Shown here piece by piece: positions 1 to 8,518 of a stretch of DNA of 58,549 nt. Numbering within the stretch: the stretch's first letter is position 1; the number at the start of each line of letters is the position of its first letter. The stretch covers positions 476 to 59,024 of the forward strand of contig JADFYG010000040.1 of the NCBI GenBank assembly GCA_015233155.1. Direction: 5' to 3'. The notes under the pieces were generated by a model. That model did no database searches. It was given only the letters and a program-made list of their open reading frames with translations, and had not been told where the DNA came from. Made by a program: the position numbers and the translations under genes. This stretch comes from Candidatus Rifleibacteriota bacterium. GTDB taxonomy: Bacteria; Muiribacteriota; Ozemobacteria; Ozemobacterales; Ozemobacteraceae.

Positions 1-997
1 GCTCGTCAAGTAAACCCAGTATACGTTCGGCCGAAGCCATGGCGCTTTGGAATACGCTCACTTTCTCGCTGATATCGCGAATAGGGAAGAAAAAGTGCTG
101 GGCGTAGGCAAGAAAACTCACCATAATTCCCAGGCTCAGTTCTCCTCGCTCGACCATCGGGCCGCCAAGCAGCAGAACGATAATGATCGTGACCGCATTT
201 ACCACGGTCACAATCGGCGTAAACACCGCGTGATTGAACAGTGAGCGCAATTGAGCATCGCGATGTGCAATGTTAAACTCCTGAAATCTGGCGACACGGT
301 CGGCTTCTCTGTGAAAGATCTTTATGATCTTGACTCCGGCGATATTCTCAGACAAAGCTGAATTGACGCGGGCGATGCGAAATCTGACATCCCTGAATGC
401 CTCACGCATGCGTCCCTGAAAAAACCATGCCACGAGAATCAACACCGGAATCATTCCAAGCGTTGCGGCGGCGAGGCGCGGCTGAAGTCCGAACAATGCG
501 ACTGCAATTCCGACAATCAGGACAATGTCACCAAGCACGACAACGATGCCCGATGAGAACAGTTCAGTCAGTGCCGACACGTCGTTAGTCGCGCGGGTCA
601 CAAGTCGTCCCACGGGGTTATGATCAAAAAAAGTGGCGGACATGCGTTGCAGGTGAGAAAAGAGGCGTGACCTGATGTCGAACATTATTTTCTGTCCGAC
701 GAACTGTAAGAGATAGTTTTGCAGACAGGCCGCAAAAAAGACCAGCACCTCGATACCGAGATAGACCAGCGACAAGTGCGTTATCACATCGAGGTTTCGT
801 GGTTTTATGCCGGTATCAACGATACGTCCGAGAATATATGGATTCACAAGAAAAAGTGACATTCCCGCCAATACAACAAATACGGCAAGCGCGGCGATCG
901 GGAGATATGGTCGCAGGAACGGCAATAATCGCCGAACAAGTCGGTGATCATAGACTTTTCCGATGATTTCGTCTTCCTGGAAGTAGGAGTCGCTCAT
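1..997 (-). CDS. ABC exporter half-transporter, membrane domain (3' end outside window)
   Basis: This is the N-terminal, membrane-spanning half of an MsbA/MDR-type exporter; the reading frame stays open to the left edge, so the ATPase domain lies outside. It begins MSDSYFQEDEIIG at an ATG only 4 bases after the stop of the upstream half-transporter, so the two are translated as one operon and probably form a heterodimer (YheI/YheH, BmrC/BmrD or TM287/288 type). The visible protein has several hydrophobic helices, including ones starting about residues 30 and 65 and a pair near 150-190. It also has the intracellular-loop pattern typical of type IV ABC exporters (for example FFDHNPVGRLVTRATNDV). 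The substrate, a lipid, drug or peptide, cannot be read from the sequence. Confidence 0.85.
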   Translation of the reverse strand, partial: MSDSYFQEDEIIGKVYDHRLVRRLLPFLRPYLPIAALAVFVVLAGMSLFLVNPYILGRIVDTGIKPRNLDVITHLSLVYLGIEVLVFFAACLQNYLLQFVGQKIMFDIRSRLFSHLQRMSATFFDHNPVGRLVTRATNDVSALTELFSSGIVVVLGDIVLIVGIAVALFGLQPRLAAATLGMIPVLILVAWFFQGRMREAFRDVRFRIARVNSALSENIAGVKIIKIFHREADRVARFQEFNIAHRDAQLRSLFNHAVFTPIVTVVNAVTIIIVLLLGGPMVERGELSLGIMVSFLAYAQHFFFPIRDISEKVSVFQSAMASAERILGLLDE

Positions 998-1001
998 ATC
1001 G

Positions 1002-2807
1002 TTAACGCTCCAGCTCGGACCGCAATCGCTGCTTTTCCCAGAGACGTGCGTATGCCCCATCCGCAGAGATGAGATCAGCATGGGTCCCACGTTCAGTGAT
1101 TCGGCCATCCTGAAGATGAATGATCAGATCGGCATTCTGCACGCTTGCGAGACGGTGTGAAACAATTATTGAGGTGCGTCGGGAAGTCACGCCTTTAAGT
1201 TCGCCCAGAATGCGGGTCTCGGTATCAGTATCCACTGCACTGACGGCATCATCCAGAATCAGAATTGCCGGATCACGTGCAAGGGCCCGGGCAAGCGTCA
1301 AGCGCTGTTTCTGGCCGCCTGAAAGATTTACTCCGCGCTCGCCCAGCAATGTATTGATGCCGTTCGGCAAACCATCGATATCGGGCAGTATTTGTGCCAG
1401 GCGTGCGCATTCGCGCACTTTCTGAAGATCATTTCTTTCTTTCAGGCCAAAAGCGATATTCTCGAATACGGATTCTGAAAATAGAAAAGCGTCCTGCGGG
1501 ACGTAGCCGATCTCCCGGCGCAGATGCTGCAGAGTGTAGTGTCGAACGTCGTGTCCATCGATGAATATACTGCCTGACGGTGCCTCAAAAAGTCGCAGTA
1601 AAAGGTGTATCAGTGTCGACTTTCCGCTGCCCACAGGTCCGATTATTCCGAGGGTCCGACCTGACGGAATAGTAAAAGAGATATGATCCAGGGCGGGACG
1701 ACTTCCTGTCGGATATGTGAAGCTCAGGTCGCGAACTTCGAGTTCGCCGCGAATGGGTGTTTCCGGAAGCGATGCTTCATTCTGGCCGATGTCTGATCTC
1801 TCATCGAGAATCTCCACACAGCGGCCTATGGAAGCCATTCCCCGCTGGTGCAGGTTGATCGCGTATCCGAGGGCGGTCATCGGCCAGACCATCTTCAGCA
1901 TATAAGCCTGAAAAGCCACGAATGTACCGATGGAGATGCCTCCGGAGACGACCTCCCGGCTTCCGAACAGTAGCAGGATAAATATGCCGAGGCCCATTTC
2001 GAATTCCATCGACGGATGGAAAGTCGCTTCGACTCTCGCGAGGGAAAGCGCTCCGGAGACATATTCCCCGCTGACGCGATTGAACGAGGCGATCTCGGCG
2101 TCTTCACGCGCGAAAGCTTTCACAACCCGAATACCCGAGATATTTTCCTGGGTTTTGGCGGAAAGATCGGCGAGGCGCTCCTGAACGATGCGCGAACGTT
2201 CGTGAACGGAGCGGCTGATTCTGACGACGATAAACGGTATTATTGGCATTGGAATCAGAATGTATAAGGCCAGTTTCGGTGAAAGCCAGATCATGATGAT
2301 CGGCACGGATATAAAATAAAACAGAGCATCCATGGCAAGCAGTGCGCCAATTCCATACATCATGCGCACTTCCTCAAGATCGTTGGTGAGACGTGACATC
2401 AGCTCGCCTATCTTCGTACGGTTGAAATAATCGAAAGAGAGGGTCTGTATATGTTCGAACAGACGACCGCGCAGATGATATGCAACCTGGTAACTGGTAC
2501 CTATGAAATATTTGCGCCAGAAGAATCGAAAGACCGCCTGTACAAGTGACGTCAAAAGATAAACGGCGCAAAGGCTTAACAACACATTAAAACCACGCCC
2601 TGCCTCGATTGCATCTATGGCCCATTTTGTGATGAGTGGCGGCATTATATCCATGGCGTCAGTTACCGCCAGGGATAAAACGCCGAAGATCAGAGGGCGC
2701 CTGAAAATACGCAGAAGCTCATGAGACAGGCGTTTCGACTCGGCCTTCAGCCGTGGGGAAAGCTCAGGCGAAACCGAGTTTGAATCAGCAGGCGAATCCG
2801 TGGTCAT
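1002..2807 (-). CDS. ABC exporter half-transporter with degenerate catalytic site
   Basis: A 601-residue MsbA/MDR-type half-transporter, about the usual family length. Six membrane helices (about 40-315) precede an ATPase domain. Walker A is GPVGSGKST at 390-398, the signature LSGGQ is at 495-499, Walker B is ILILDD at 515-520, and the switch histidine is near 551. The residue after the Walker B aspartate is Asp520, not the catalytic Glu. In heterodimeric exporters such as TM287/288 and BmrCD one subunit carries exactly this change and forms the degenerate ATP site. The next gene starts 4 bases downstream, which supports a heterodimer. About 40 N-terminal residues are polar and cytoplasmic. 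Substrate unknown. Confidence 0.88.
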   Translation of the reverse strand: MTTDSPADSNSVSPELSPRLKAESKRLSHELLRIFRRPLIFGVLSLAVTDAMDIMPPLITKWAIDAIEAGRGFNVLLSLCAVYLLTSLVQAVFRFFWRKYFIGTSYQVAYHLRGRLFEHIQTLSFDYFNRTKIGELMSRLTNDLEEVRMMYGIGALLAMDALFYFISVPIIMIWLSPKLALYILIPMPIIPFIVVRISRSVHERSRIVQERLADLSAKTQENISGIRVVKAFAREDAEIASFNRVSGEYVSGALSLARVEATFHPSMEFEMGLGIFILLLFGSREVVSGGISIGTFVAFQAYMLKMVWPMTALGYAINLHQRGMASIGRCVEILDERSDIGQNEASLPETPIRGELEVRDLSFTYPTGSRPALDHISFTIPSGRTLGIIGPVGSGKSTLIHLLLRLFEAPSGSIFIDGHDVRHYTLQHLRREIGYVPQDAFLFSESVFENIAFGLKERNDLQKVRECARLAQILPDIDGLPNGINTLLGERGVNLSGGQKQRLTLARALARDPAILILDDAVSAVDTDTETRILGELKGVTSRRTSIIVSHRLASVQNADLIIHLQDGRITERGTHADLISADGAYARLWEKQRLRSELER

Positions 2808-3149
2808 GTAAACGTATCAGAGCAAGCGCAGTAAAAGTTCTGAGACAGGGCGTGACCGCCGGGCGCGCCGCTTAGCGCATCGGCGCGCCCGGCGGTCACG
2901 CTCTGCCATAGTCACAGTCATAATCATAGTTATTGAATGGTGAGCCGCGTTATAAGCATTTTCTGAGTTTTTAATGTGTTTGCCCTGTGTGCAATGTATC
3001 TTCTGTCGAGAATTGTTGGTTTACATGATACCATTAGCGTGAGATTGCAACAAATTCAGGAGTTTCCCAGGCAATGCAACCTCATCAGGAATCCGAGTAA
3101 TAATCCGGTGTGATGTTGCAGTAAATTTTCTTACCAAGGGGTGCTTCCC
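2808..3149. other. Intergenic region between divergent genes, holding a palindromic repeat
   Basis: This divergent spacer separates the ABC exporter operon (minus) from trxB (plus), so both promoters should lie here. Most of it is a copy of the family A repeat (2850-2987), described separately. The last 150 bases before trxB are AT-rich, and I see no convincing operator. Confidence 0.5.
2850..2987. repeat. Family A palindromic (MITE-like) repeat, copy A1
   Basis: The core is a perfect 21-base inverted repeat: arm 2850-2870 pairs with 2881-2901 across a 10-base loop and contains GACCGCCGGGCGCGCC. The right end, 2963-2987, matches the terminal sequence AGTTTTTAATGTGTTTGCC seen at the ends of copies A2 and A3. 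The left terminal repeat is missing or too diverged to recognise. The transcribed form would fold into a very stable GC-rich hairpin. Confidence 0.75.
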
Positions 3150-4094
3150 ATGTCGGAAAAACTTGTAATCATAGGATCTGGTCCGGCTGGTCTGACCGCC
3201 GCAATATATGCTGCGCGCGCTAATCTCGAGCCGTTTCTGTTCGAAGGATTCATCAAGGGCGGGCTTCCAGGCGGGCAGCTCATGACCACCACCGAGGTCG
3301 AAAATTTTCCGGGCTTCGAAAAAGGTCTCATGGGTCCCGATCTCATCATGCAGATGCGAGCCCAGGCTGTAAGATTCGGTGCCCGAATGATCGCGGAAGA
3401 TGTTGAAACGGTAGATATTTCGAAGCATCCATTTATTTTGAAGAATGCGACACGTACGGTCGAGGCCCACGCGATTATAATTGCTACGGGCGCATCGGCC
3501 AATATTCTGGAAGCTCCCGGGGTCAAGAAATTCTGGGGCAAGGGAATCTCGGCATGTGCTACCTGTGATGGAGCACTTCCGTTGTTTCGCGGCAAAGCCC
3601 TTGCAGTCGCGGGAGGCGGGGATTCTGCCATAGAAGAAGCCACATTCCTGGCTCGTTTTGCATCTAAAGTAACGATAATTCATCGGCGTGATGCTCTTCG
3701 TGCAAGTCATATAATGCAGGAACGCGCCAGGAAACATCCCAAAATCGAGCTGTTGCTGGACAGTGTCATTGAAGAAATCGTTGGTGGCCAGTTGATGACC
3801 GGTCTGAGGCTTCGCAATGTTAAAACGGGTAAAAAAACAGATCGGGAGTTTGGGGGCTTATTCATGGGCATCGGTCACACGCCAAATACAGCTTTTCTGA
3901 ATGGTTCACTGGCCCTGGACGAAAAGGGATATATCAAGGTGAGCCATCCTTCCACTGCAACCTCGGTCGAAGGTATTTTCGCGGCGGGCGATGTCACCGA
4001 TCCTCATTATCGCCAGGCTATATCCGCCGCCGGCTCCGGATGTATCGCTGCTCTCGATGCGGAACGATATCTGGATACTCTCGGCATTGATTGA
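3150..4094 (+). CDS. trxB: Thioredoxin reductase
   Basis: A 314-residue NADPH:thioredoxin reductase of the low-molecular-weight bacterial type. It transfers electrons from NADPH through FAD and a CxxC pair to thioredoxin in the cytoplasm. Visible motifs: FAD-binding GSGPAGLTAA at 9-18, redox-active CATC at 136-139, NADPH-binding GGGDSAIEEA at 155-164, HRR at 178-180 (2'-phosphate contact) and the C-terminal FAD motif GIFAAGDV. The ATG at 3150 is preferred because AGGGG lies 8-9 bases upstream; a GTG at 3141 would overlap that ribosome site. It stands alone with no thioredoxin gene beside it. Confidence 0.95.
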   Translation: MSEKLVIIGSGPAGLTAAIYAARANLEPFLFEGFIKGGLPGGQLMTTTEVENFPGFEKGLMGPDLIMQMRAQAVRFGARMIAEDVETVDISKHPFILKNATRTVEAHAIIIATGASANILEAPGVKKFWGKGISACATCDGALPLFRGKALAVAGGGDSAIEEATFLARFASKVTIIHRRDALRASHIMQERARKHPKIELLLDSVIEEIVGGQLMTGLRLRNVKTGKKTDREFGGLFMGIGHTPNTAFLNGSLALDEKGYIKVSHPSTATSVEGIFAAGDVTDPHYRQAISAAGSGCIAALDAERYLDTLGID

Positions 4095-4113
4095 TTTTCT
4101 GGGAAAAGCGAAT

Positions 4114-4216
4114 TATACAAAGGTGCATTGAATTTTGTTTTATCGGGCGGGTTTGAAACCCGCCCCTACGATAATTATGACCGAATGCATAAACAATTTC
4201 ATTGTGCTTCTGTATA
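4114..4216. repeat. Family C palindromic repeat, copy C1
   Basis: A 103-base element starting TATACAAAGG and ending CTTCTGTATA, with a GGGCGGGTTTGAAACCCGCC palindrome at its centre. The two halves are imperfect inverted copies of each other over nearly the whole length. A second copy lies in reverse orientation at 28935-29038 with roughly 90% identity by eye. Size, TA-type ends and palindromy suit a small non-autonomous transposable element. Confidence 0.75.
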
Positions 4217-4243
4217 AATCAAGAACGGAGTAGTTAAATCCAT

Positions 4244-5038
4244 ATGCAGCTAAGCAATAAATGGCGGCGCGAAGCGGCCGAAGCCGGACGCATTGCCGAG
4301 AAGGCTGGAAAACTTCTGCTTGAAAGATTTCGTGGAAAGCATGAAGTTGCCTTCAAAGGCGTTGTAGACCTTGTCACTGAAGTGGATTTGGCTTCCGAAG
4401 CTCTTATTCGAGATGAACTTGCAAAATCGTTTCCGGGAGAAATGATGCTGGGCGAGGAAGGGGGAGGCGCCAGGATAGATGTCCCGCGTGTCTGGGTAGT
4501 GGATCCGCTTGACGGAACAACTAACTATGCGCACGGGCTTCCCATTTTTTCCGTCTCTATCGCGTTGGTCGAAAATGGACGTCCATGTGCAGGTGCTGTT
4601 CACCAGCCAATTCTGCGCGAAACATTTACGGCCGCAGATGGGGGAGGGGCTTTTCTCAATGGAGTGCCGATCAAGGTTTCCGGAAGAGAGCGACTCGACA
4701 GGTCGCTCGTGGTGACCGGTTTTCCGTATGATATCGCCGACACGGTCGATCGCATCCTTCCGCCGCTTCGGTCGATGTTGCAGGCTTCGCGGGGGGTCAG
4801 GCGACTCGGATCGGCCGCCATGGATCTTTGCTATACGGCGGCAGGAATCTTCGATTGTTTCTGGGAAGTTAACCTGAAACCATGGGACATCGCGGCAGGA
4901 ATTCTTCTCGTTCAGGAAGCCGGAGGCATGGTCAGCGACTGGTCGGGCATTTCTCCGCTCGCGCTCGACAAGTGCGAGCTGCTTGCGACAAACGGCCACC
5001 TGCATCAAATTGTCCTGAAGATGCTTTCCCAAAGCTGA
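4244..5038 (+). CDS. suhB: Inositol monophosphatase family protein (SuhB-like)
   Basis: A 264-residue Mg2+-dependent, lithium-sensitive phosphatase of the IMPase fold, normal length for the family. It has the metal-binding GEEGG (70-74), the signature WVVDPLDGTTN (84-94) and the C-terminal PWDIAAG (213-219). The protein probably hydrolyses inositol-1-phosphate or a related sugar phosphate; histidinol phosphate or 3'-phosphoadenosine phosphate are alternatives within the family. The ATG at 4244 has GGAG about 12 bases upstream. A small membrane protein gene follows 20 bases after the stop and may be co-transcribed. Confidence 0.9.
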   Translation: MQLSNKWRREAAEAGRIAEKAGKLLLERFRGKHEVAFKGVVDLVTEVDLASEALIRDELAKSFPGEMMLGEEGGGARIDVPRVWVVDPLDGTTNYAHGLPIFSVSIALVENGRPCAGAVHQPILRETFTAADGGGAFLNGVPIKVSGRERLDRSLVVTGFPYDIADTVDRILPPLRSMLQASRGVRRLGSAAMDLCYTAAGIFDCFWEVNLKPWDIAAGILLVQEAGGMVSDWSGISPLALDKCELLATNGHLHQIVLKMLSQS

Positions 5039-5058
5039 GTCATGTTTTCTGAAAAGCT

Positions 5059-5556
5059 ATGAATGTGATTCCGGATCAAAAAAAACTGCCTGGTATTGAA
5101 AGCGCGCAATCATGCGAGTCCGCACCCGCATGGAAACGAAAAATTGCGTTGCTTATGTCTATATGTGGTTTAGCCCTGCTGACAATTTCTTTCATGTTCA
5201 CTCGCGGACTTATCAGCGGAAGCGCTGTAAAAACATGGGATTGCATACGTTACTCCAGCAGCGATGCTATTGGGGCCATGATAGACGCGAAGGTTCCGAA
5301 TCAAATCATCGAAAATTTCAAGCATGATGAACGTCTTACGGAAAAGGATCTGGAACTTCTTTCAGAAATACAGCGGGAAAAACTCGACGAAGCAATGTAC
5401 CGATTTTTCTGGGGCCGGGTTTTTGAAGAGTGGGGACTATCGGAGGTTTATATTCTCTTCCCGGTGTTTAATGTTTGTCTTTATCTTGTTGCAATCGCAA
5501 TGATGGGATTCGCGCTATATCTGTATCGATCATTACATCGACAGAGATTGACTTGA
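5059..5556 (+). CDS. Small membrane protein of unknown function
   Basis: A 165-residue protein with two predicted membrane helices, about residues 29-50 and 130-153. The roughly 80-residue segment between them is polar and charged and probably lies on one side of the membrane. The N-terminal 25 residues are hydrophilic with no signal peptide. No catalytic motif is apparent and I do not recognise the family. It follows the IMPase-family gene by 20 bases without a clear ribosome site, and a family B repeat begins at its stop codon. Confidence 0.65.
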   Translation: MNVIPDQKKLPGIESAQSCESAPAWKRKIALLMSICGLALLTISFMFTRGLISGSAVKTWDCIRYSSSDAIGAMIDAKVPNQIIENFKHDERLTEKDLELLSEIQREKLDEAMYRFFWGRVFEEWGLSEVYILFPVFNVCLYLVAIAMMGFALYLYRSLHRQRLT

Positions 5557-5666
5557 ATAGACTGATTTCAACGAATGGGCGGGACCGCTGGACCCGCCGA
5601 GAAAGCGCGTGGCAAAAGACGCGGCGCGCCCGGCGGTCGCTGCCCTGCCTGTCGAGAAATAAATGA
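5552..5666. repeat. Family B repeat, copy B1
   Basis: An element of about 115 bases running from CTTGAATAG to AAATGA, overlapping the stop codon of the preceding gene. It contains two GC-rich hairpin-forming segments, GGGCGGGACCGCTGGACCCG and GCGCGCCCGGCGGTCGC. It aligns over its full length with 38434-38550 and in its central part with 48686-48762. The GCGCGCCCGGCGGTC core is shared with family A, so the families are related. Confidence 0.7.
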
Positions 5667-5689
5667 TCCTGTGAACCGTCCCGGCACTA

Positions 5690-5718
5690 TGGACATATAT
5701 TCATTTTTTACTTATAAT
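5690..5718 (+). promoter_or_regulatory. Sigma-70-type promoter for the secreted HExxH protein
   Basis: TGGACA at 5690-5695 and TATAAT at 5713-5718 are separated by 17 bases, one mismatch from the ideal housekeeping promoter. Transcription would begin near 5725, about 35 bases before the ATG at 5760. AGAGG lies just upstream of that ATG. Confidence 0.6.
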
Positions 5719-5759
5719 CAGTCTTATTCATTATCAAAGTCGGCATAAAGAGGTGGCGT

Positions 5760-7223
5760 ATGCATTGTTGTCGTTCTCCACGAAACATGAGTTTTACTTT
5801 GATGCTGACCTCGATGTTTTTTATACTGGCCGCCTCATGTCTGCATGCAGCCGCGCTGAATCTCGTGTATGAGCACGTGATTTATGATTCCTCCGGCAAC
5901 GAGATAGGTACGCAAAGACAGACCATCAACTCCTATGAAGATCTCCCACCCGGCAACCCCTGGCGCATGTATCTTACTGAACTCATCGGGACGCAGACAC
6001 TGCTTGGTTATGTCCAGAATGTATCCAAATCATTGGCACAGCCCCTTAATATGACCATCAGCGATCGCGATCTTGTTTCCGCATCGAGCAAAACCTCTGA
6101 TGGATACAATCTTACCCTGTATAAGAATGTCACGCAGTATTCCAGTGATGCGAGCAAGAAGTTTGTCTTCCTGCATGAACTCGGCCACATTGCAATGTTG
6201 AATGGCTATCCGGCCTCATATAATTTCAGCGGGCTCAATTATGGCACCGATGGCAATCACTACATGGATGAAATTTTGCCGGACTCTCACACGGCTTGGA
6301 TTGAAGGATGGGCCAATGGGTTTGCCGCAACGAAGAATGACGGTCAGGTTTTTACTCTTGATCTCCAAAGCGATTCCACGATTGCGTTCCTGAAAGACGA
6401 CACCTTCGAAGAAATGACCAGGAATGAACTATTCAATGCAAGAGTCACGGATGATCTGCTGAGTAACGGGTCCACTGGGCGTAACAAGACATTCAACGCT
6501 ATTTCATGTACTGGTCCTCACAGTACGCTGAAGGATTTCTGCAACGGCTATCTTTCACTTTACCCGCAAGATCAGGTTACTTTGGCGCAAATTTTGGACC
6601 ATGATAGTCAGGGTAAGATGTCCCAGAATGACATTCTTGCATATGTTAATGGCGGTTCGAGAAGCGTCAGTCCAGGATTGGCATCGTTTTTGAACAATCG
6701 TGACGGGACCTCCATCGTTTCAACTAATACAGATCCAACCAGCTCGACGAGTTCTACAGGTTATACAGGCTCGGGTTCCACCAGTTCGACGAGCTCCAGC
6801 GGAGGATTCTGGCATTCCATTGGCAGCTTCTTCTCGCGCTTATTCGGCGGCATCTTCGGTAACAAGGCAAATGCCGCAGCGACTCCGACAGCCGCTCCTG
6901 TAGCTCCTTCTGTTGAGCAACCTGCCGGCTTTGACGGACGTCTGAACAAGGGTGGGACCGCTGTCAGCCCTGACCAGACAATTATTCCGCCAGCGGCTTC
7001 GAGGGAACCTGTGTCGATCTATCCGAGCAATGGATCAACGGCCGTTTCCGGCGTAAACGAAAATTTCACGATCGTTCATGATAATTACATGCGGGCTTTT
7101 GCTACATACAACGGCGTGTTGTTGAAATATCCCAGCAATGCCCCGGAAGTAAAAATGGCACTGGAAAATCTGCGTGCAGCCAAAGATCGCCTGAATGCTC
7201 TGCGCAGAGAGCGAACTCATTGA
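5760..7223 (+). CDS. Secreted putative zinc metalloprotease (HExxH...EGW family)
   Basis: A 487-residue protein with a signal peptide (about 1-32). The central domain has a zincin-type HELGH at 139-143, followed by the conserved segment GNHYMDE (165-171) and IEGWANGF with Glu182. By analogy with gluzincins, Glu182 would be the third zinc ligand. The domain is clearly paralogous to the protein at 46356-47909, which shares the HExxH, the DGSHY/DGNHY and EGWA segments and a conserved tail. Residues about 320-355 are a Ser/Thr/Gly-rich linker, and the C-terminus is a short helical region (about 420-487). I do not recognise an established peptidase family. Activity and substrate are inferred from the motifs only. 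Confidence 0.65.
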   Translation: MHCCRSPRNMSFTLMLTSMFFILAASCLHAAALNLVYEHVIYDSSGNEIGTQRQTINSYEDLPPGNPWRMYLTELIGTQTLLGYVQNVSKSLAQPLNMTISDRDLVSASSKTSDGYNLTLYKNVTQYSSDASKKFVFLHELGHIAMLNGYPASYNFSGLNYGTDGNHYMDEILPDSHTAWIEGWANGFAATKNDGQVFTLDLQSDSTIAFLKDDTFEEMTRNELFNARVTDDLLSNGSTGRNKTFNAISCTGPHSTLKDFCNGYLSLYPQDQVTLAQILDHDSQGKMSQNDILAYVNGGSRSVSPGLASFLNNRDGTSIVSTNTDPTSSTSSTGYTGSGSTSSTSSSGGFWHSIGSFFSRLFGGIFGNKANAAATPTAAPVAPSVEQPAGFDGRLNKGGTAVSPDQTIIPPAASREPVSIYPSNGSTAVSGVNENFTIVHDNYMRAFATYNGVLLKYPSNAPEVKMALENLRAAKDRLNALRRERTH

Positions 7224-7265
7224 CCTTACAGCGGTGAAACACTGATATAGCCAGTAATTCACTTA

Positions 7266-7312
7266 CAGAAACCGCGCCAATTGGTTAAAAATAACCAGTT
7301 GGCGCGGTTTTC
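7266..7312. terminator. Bidirectional rho-independent terminator
   Basis: AAACCGCGCCAATTGGTTA and its near-perfect inverted copy flank a 4-base A-rich loop and end in TTTT on the plus strand, with AAAA on the opposite side. It serves the convergent genes at 5760-7223 and 7338-10100. Confidence 0.85.
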
Positions 7313-7337
7313 ACATTATGAGATCATTCCGACTGAT

Positions 7338-7481
7338 TCAGCGCGATGCGATAACGAAAAGAGCTATTGCGGCAATTCCCGCTAATCCGTCTTTCCAGCC
7401 AAGCCCCAGTGTCCTGCGCAAAATAGTAAGAAAGATCATCATTGCAAGGCCGACCGATGTGAATGCAAAAAACCAGATCAT
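7338..7481 (-). CDS. 47-residue membrane protein
   Basis: A small protein beginning MIWFFAFTSVGLAMMIF with two hydrophobic stretches (about 1-19 and 30-45) separated by a charged turn (RRTLGLGWKD). An excellent AGGAGGAAAGAA ribosome site precedes its ATG, which overlaps the stop of the upstream TPR-protein gene in an ATGA arrangement. This indicates translational coupling. An in-frame start further upstream would add 16 residues but lacks such a site. Function unknown; a small membrane partner of the upstream protein is possible. Confidence 0.65.
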   Translation of the reverse strand: MIWFFAFTSVGLAMMIFLTILRRTLGLGWKDGLAGIAAIALFVIASR

Positions 7482-8518
7482 TTCTTTCCTCCTGAAGAGT
7501 CCCTGAGCCAGGTACGAACGAGTGGCCATGCCGGATTCAACGCTAATGCCTGCCGCCAGAGTGTCACGGCATCCCCGGAGCGTCCTGTCTTCTTGTAAAA
7601 TACGCCTAGGTTTGTTGCAACGAAAGGCCCGCTGACGCGATTTTTTGCCTGTTCGGCAAGCGCTGAAAGATTTTGAAGAGCATTGCTTTTGTTCATCAAC
7701 ACTTCGAGACAGGCACGATTCGCAGTCAGTGACTCAAGCACTACCACCCGGGAAATACCCGTTTCACTGCCATCAGTAGTCTTGAATGAAAGCATGACAT
7801 CTCCCGCAGGCATAATACTGATATCTTTCTCCAGTTGCCCGATTGCTGTCAATGCTGCGGAATCGTCCTGGTCGTGAATTGCTTTGCGAAATGCAGCGAA
7901 TGCATCCGCGACCGGGCCTGTTCCGAGGGTTCCCGGAGGCGCCCAGAAGAACAATGACTGAGTTCCGACGGAACGGGTCGGCGAAAACAGCAGCTCACGC
8001 GGCAGCAATGCCGCGATGTTCTCATCCAGATGCAGTGGAATCGAGCGTCCGAGCGGTATCGATGTCTTGAAATTTTTCGCCTCATTCAGAAGCACTGCTC
8101 TCATCATCTCTGTGTATGTCGCAATCTGTCTGATTTCGGTCTCCAGACCTGTTGCGTCCGGAAAGGCCGCGGCATCCAATTCTATCCAGCCATCAAAGGT
8201 CGCGGGAGCATGTGCGATATGACTGCTTTTCCAGCTGCCACCGGGTTCCAGTACATCCGCGTGCGCTGTTTTCACGTTTCCGCTCATGGCTTTGGGCCAG
8301 CCAATTTTCGCGGAAAGCGCATGCAGGCGAACTTTTAATGCATGCATCTCGATCTCAATTACCAGATCGCCCTTGCCATCCCAGGACAGGATTCGCGACT
8401 CAAGTTTGTGCCATGGCGGAAGGCGGATATCAGGTGTTACGGCCGAAACCGATGGCGCGGTCATTACAATTCCCAACAGCAAGGTCATTTGAAGCAGATA
8501 TACAAAGCGGCTATGCAT
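7478..8518 (-). CDS. Secreted protein with C-terminal TPR-like repeats
   Basis: A 346-residue protein with a Sec signal peptide (MHSRFVYLLQMTLLLG..., cleavage near 29). The central part (about 40-250) is of unknown type. The C-terminal 80 residues look like two tetratricopeptide repeats (FVATNLGVFYKKTGRSGDAV, then LWRQALALNPAW), a protein-binding module. The start chosen, ATG at 8518, lies inside the last codons of lysS with an 8-base overlap, because the signal peptide begins there. Location is probably the periplasm. No enzyme motif is visible. Confidence 0.7.
   Translation of the reverse strand: MHSRFVYLLQMTLLLGIVMTAPSVSAVTPDIRLPPWHKLESRILSWDGKGDLVIEIEMHALKVRLHALSAKIGWPKAMSGNVKTAHADVLEPGGSWKSSHIAHAPATFDGWIELDAAAFPDATGLETEIRQIATYTEMMRAVLLNEAKNFKTSIPLGRSIPLHLDENIAALLPRELLFSPTRSVGTQSLFFWAPPGTLGTGPVADAFAAFRKAIHDQDDSAALTAIGQLEKDISIMPAGDVMLSFKTTDGSETGISRVVVLESLTANRACLEVLMNKSNALQNLSALAEQAKNRVSGPFVATNLGVFYKKTGRSGDAVTLWRQALALNPAWPLVRTWLRDSSGGKK

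Noticed and set aside
2850..2901. Palindromic repeats as part of a CRISPR array
   Set aside because: The repeats are isolated, differ in length, and have no regular spacers or cas genes.
3021..3737. Long minus-strand frame (238 codons) across trxB
   Set aside because: It is antisense to a certain thioredoxin reductase gene, has no signal or family pattern and no ribosome site; a shadow of GC-rich coding.
4250..5032. 260-codon minus-strand frame antisense to the IMPase-family gene
   Set aside because: Its composition is that of a reversed coding frame, with no plausible start site; the plus-strand gene has clear motifs.
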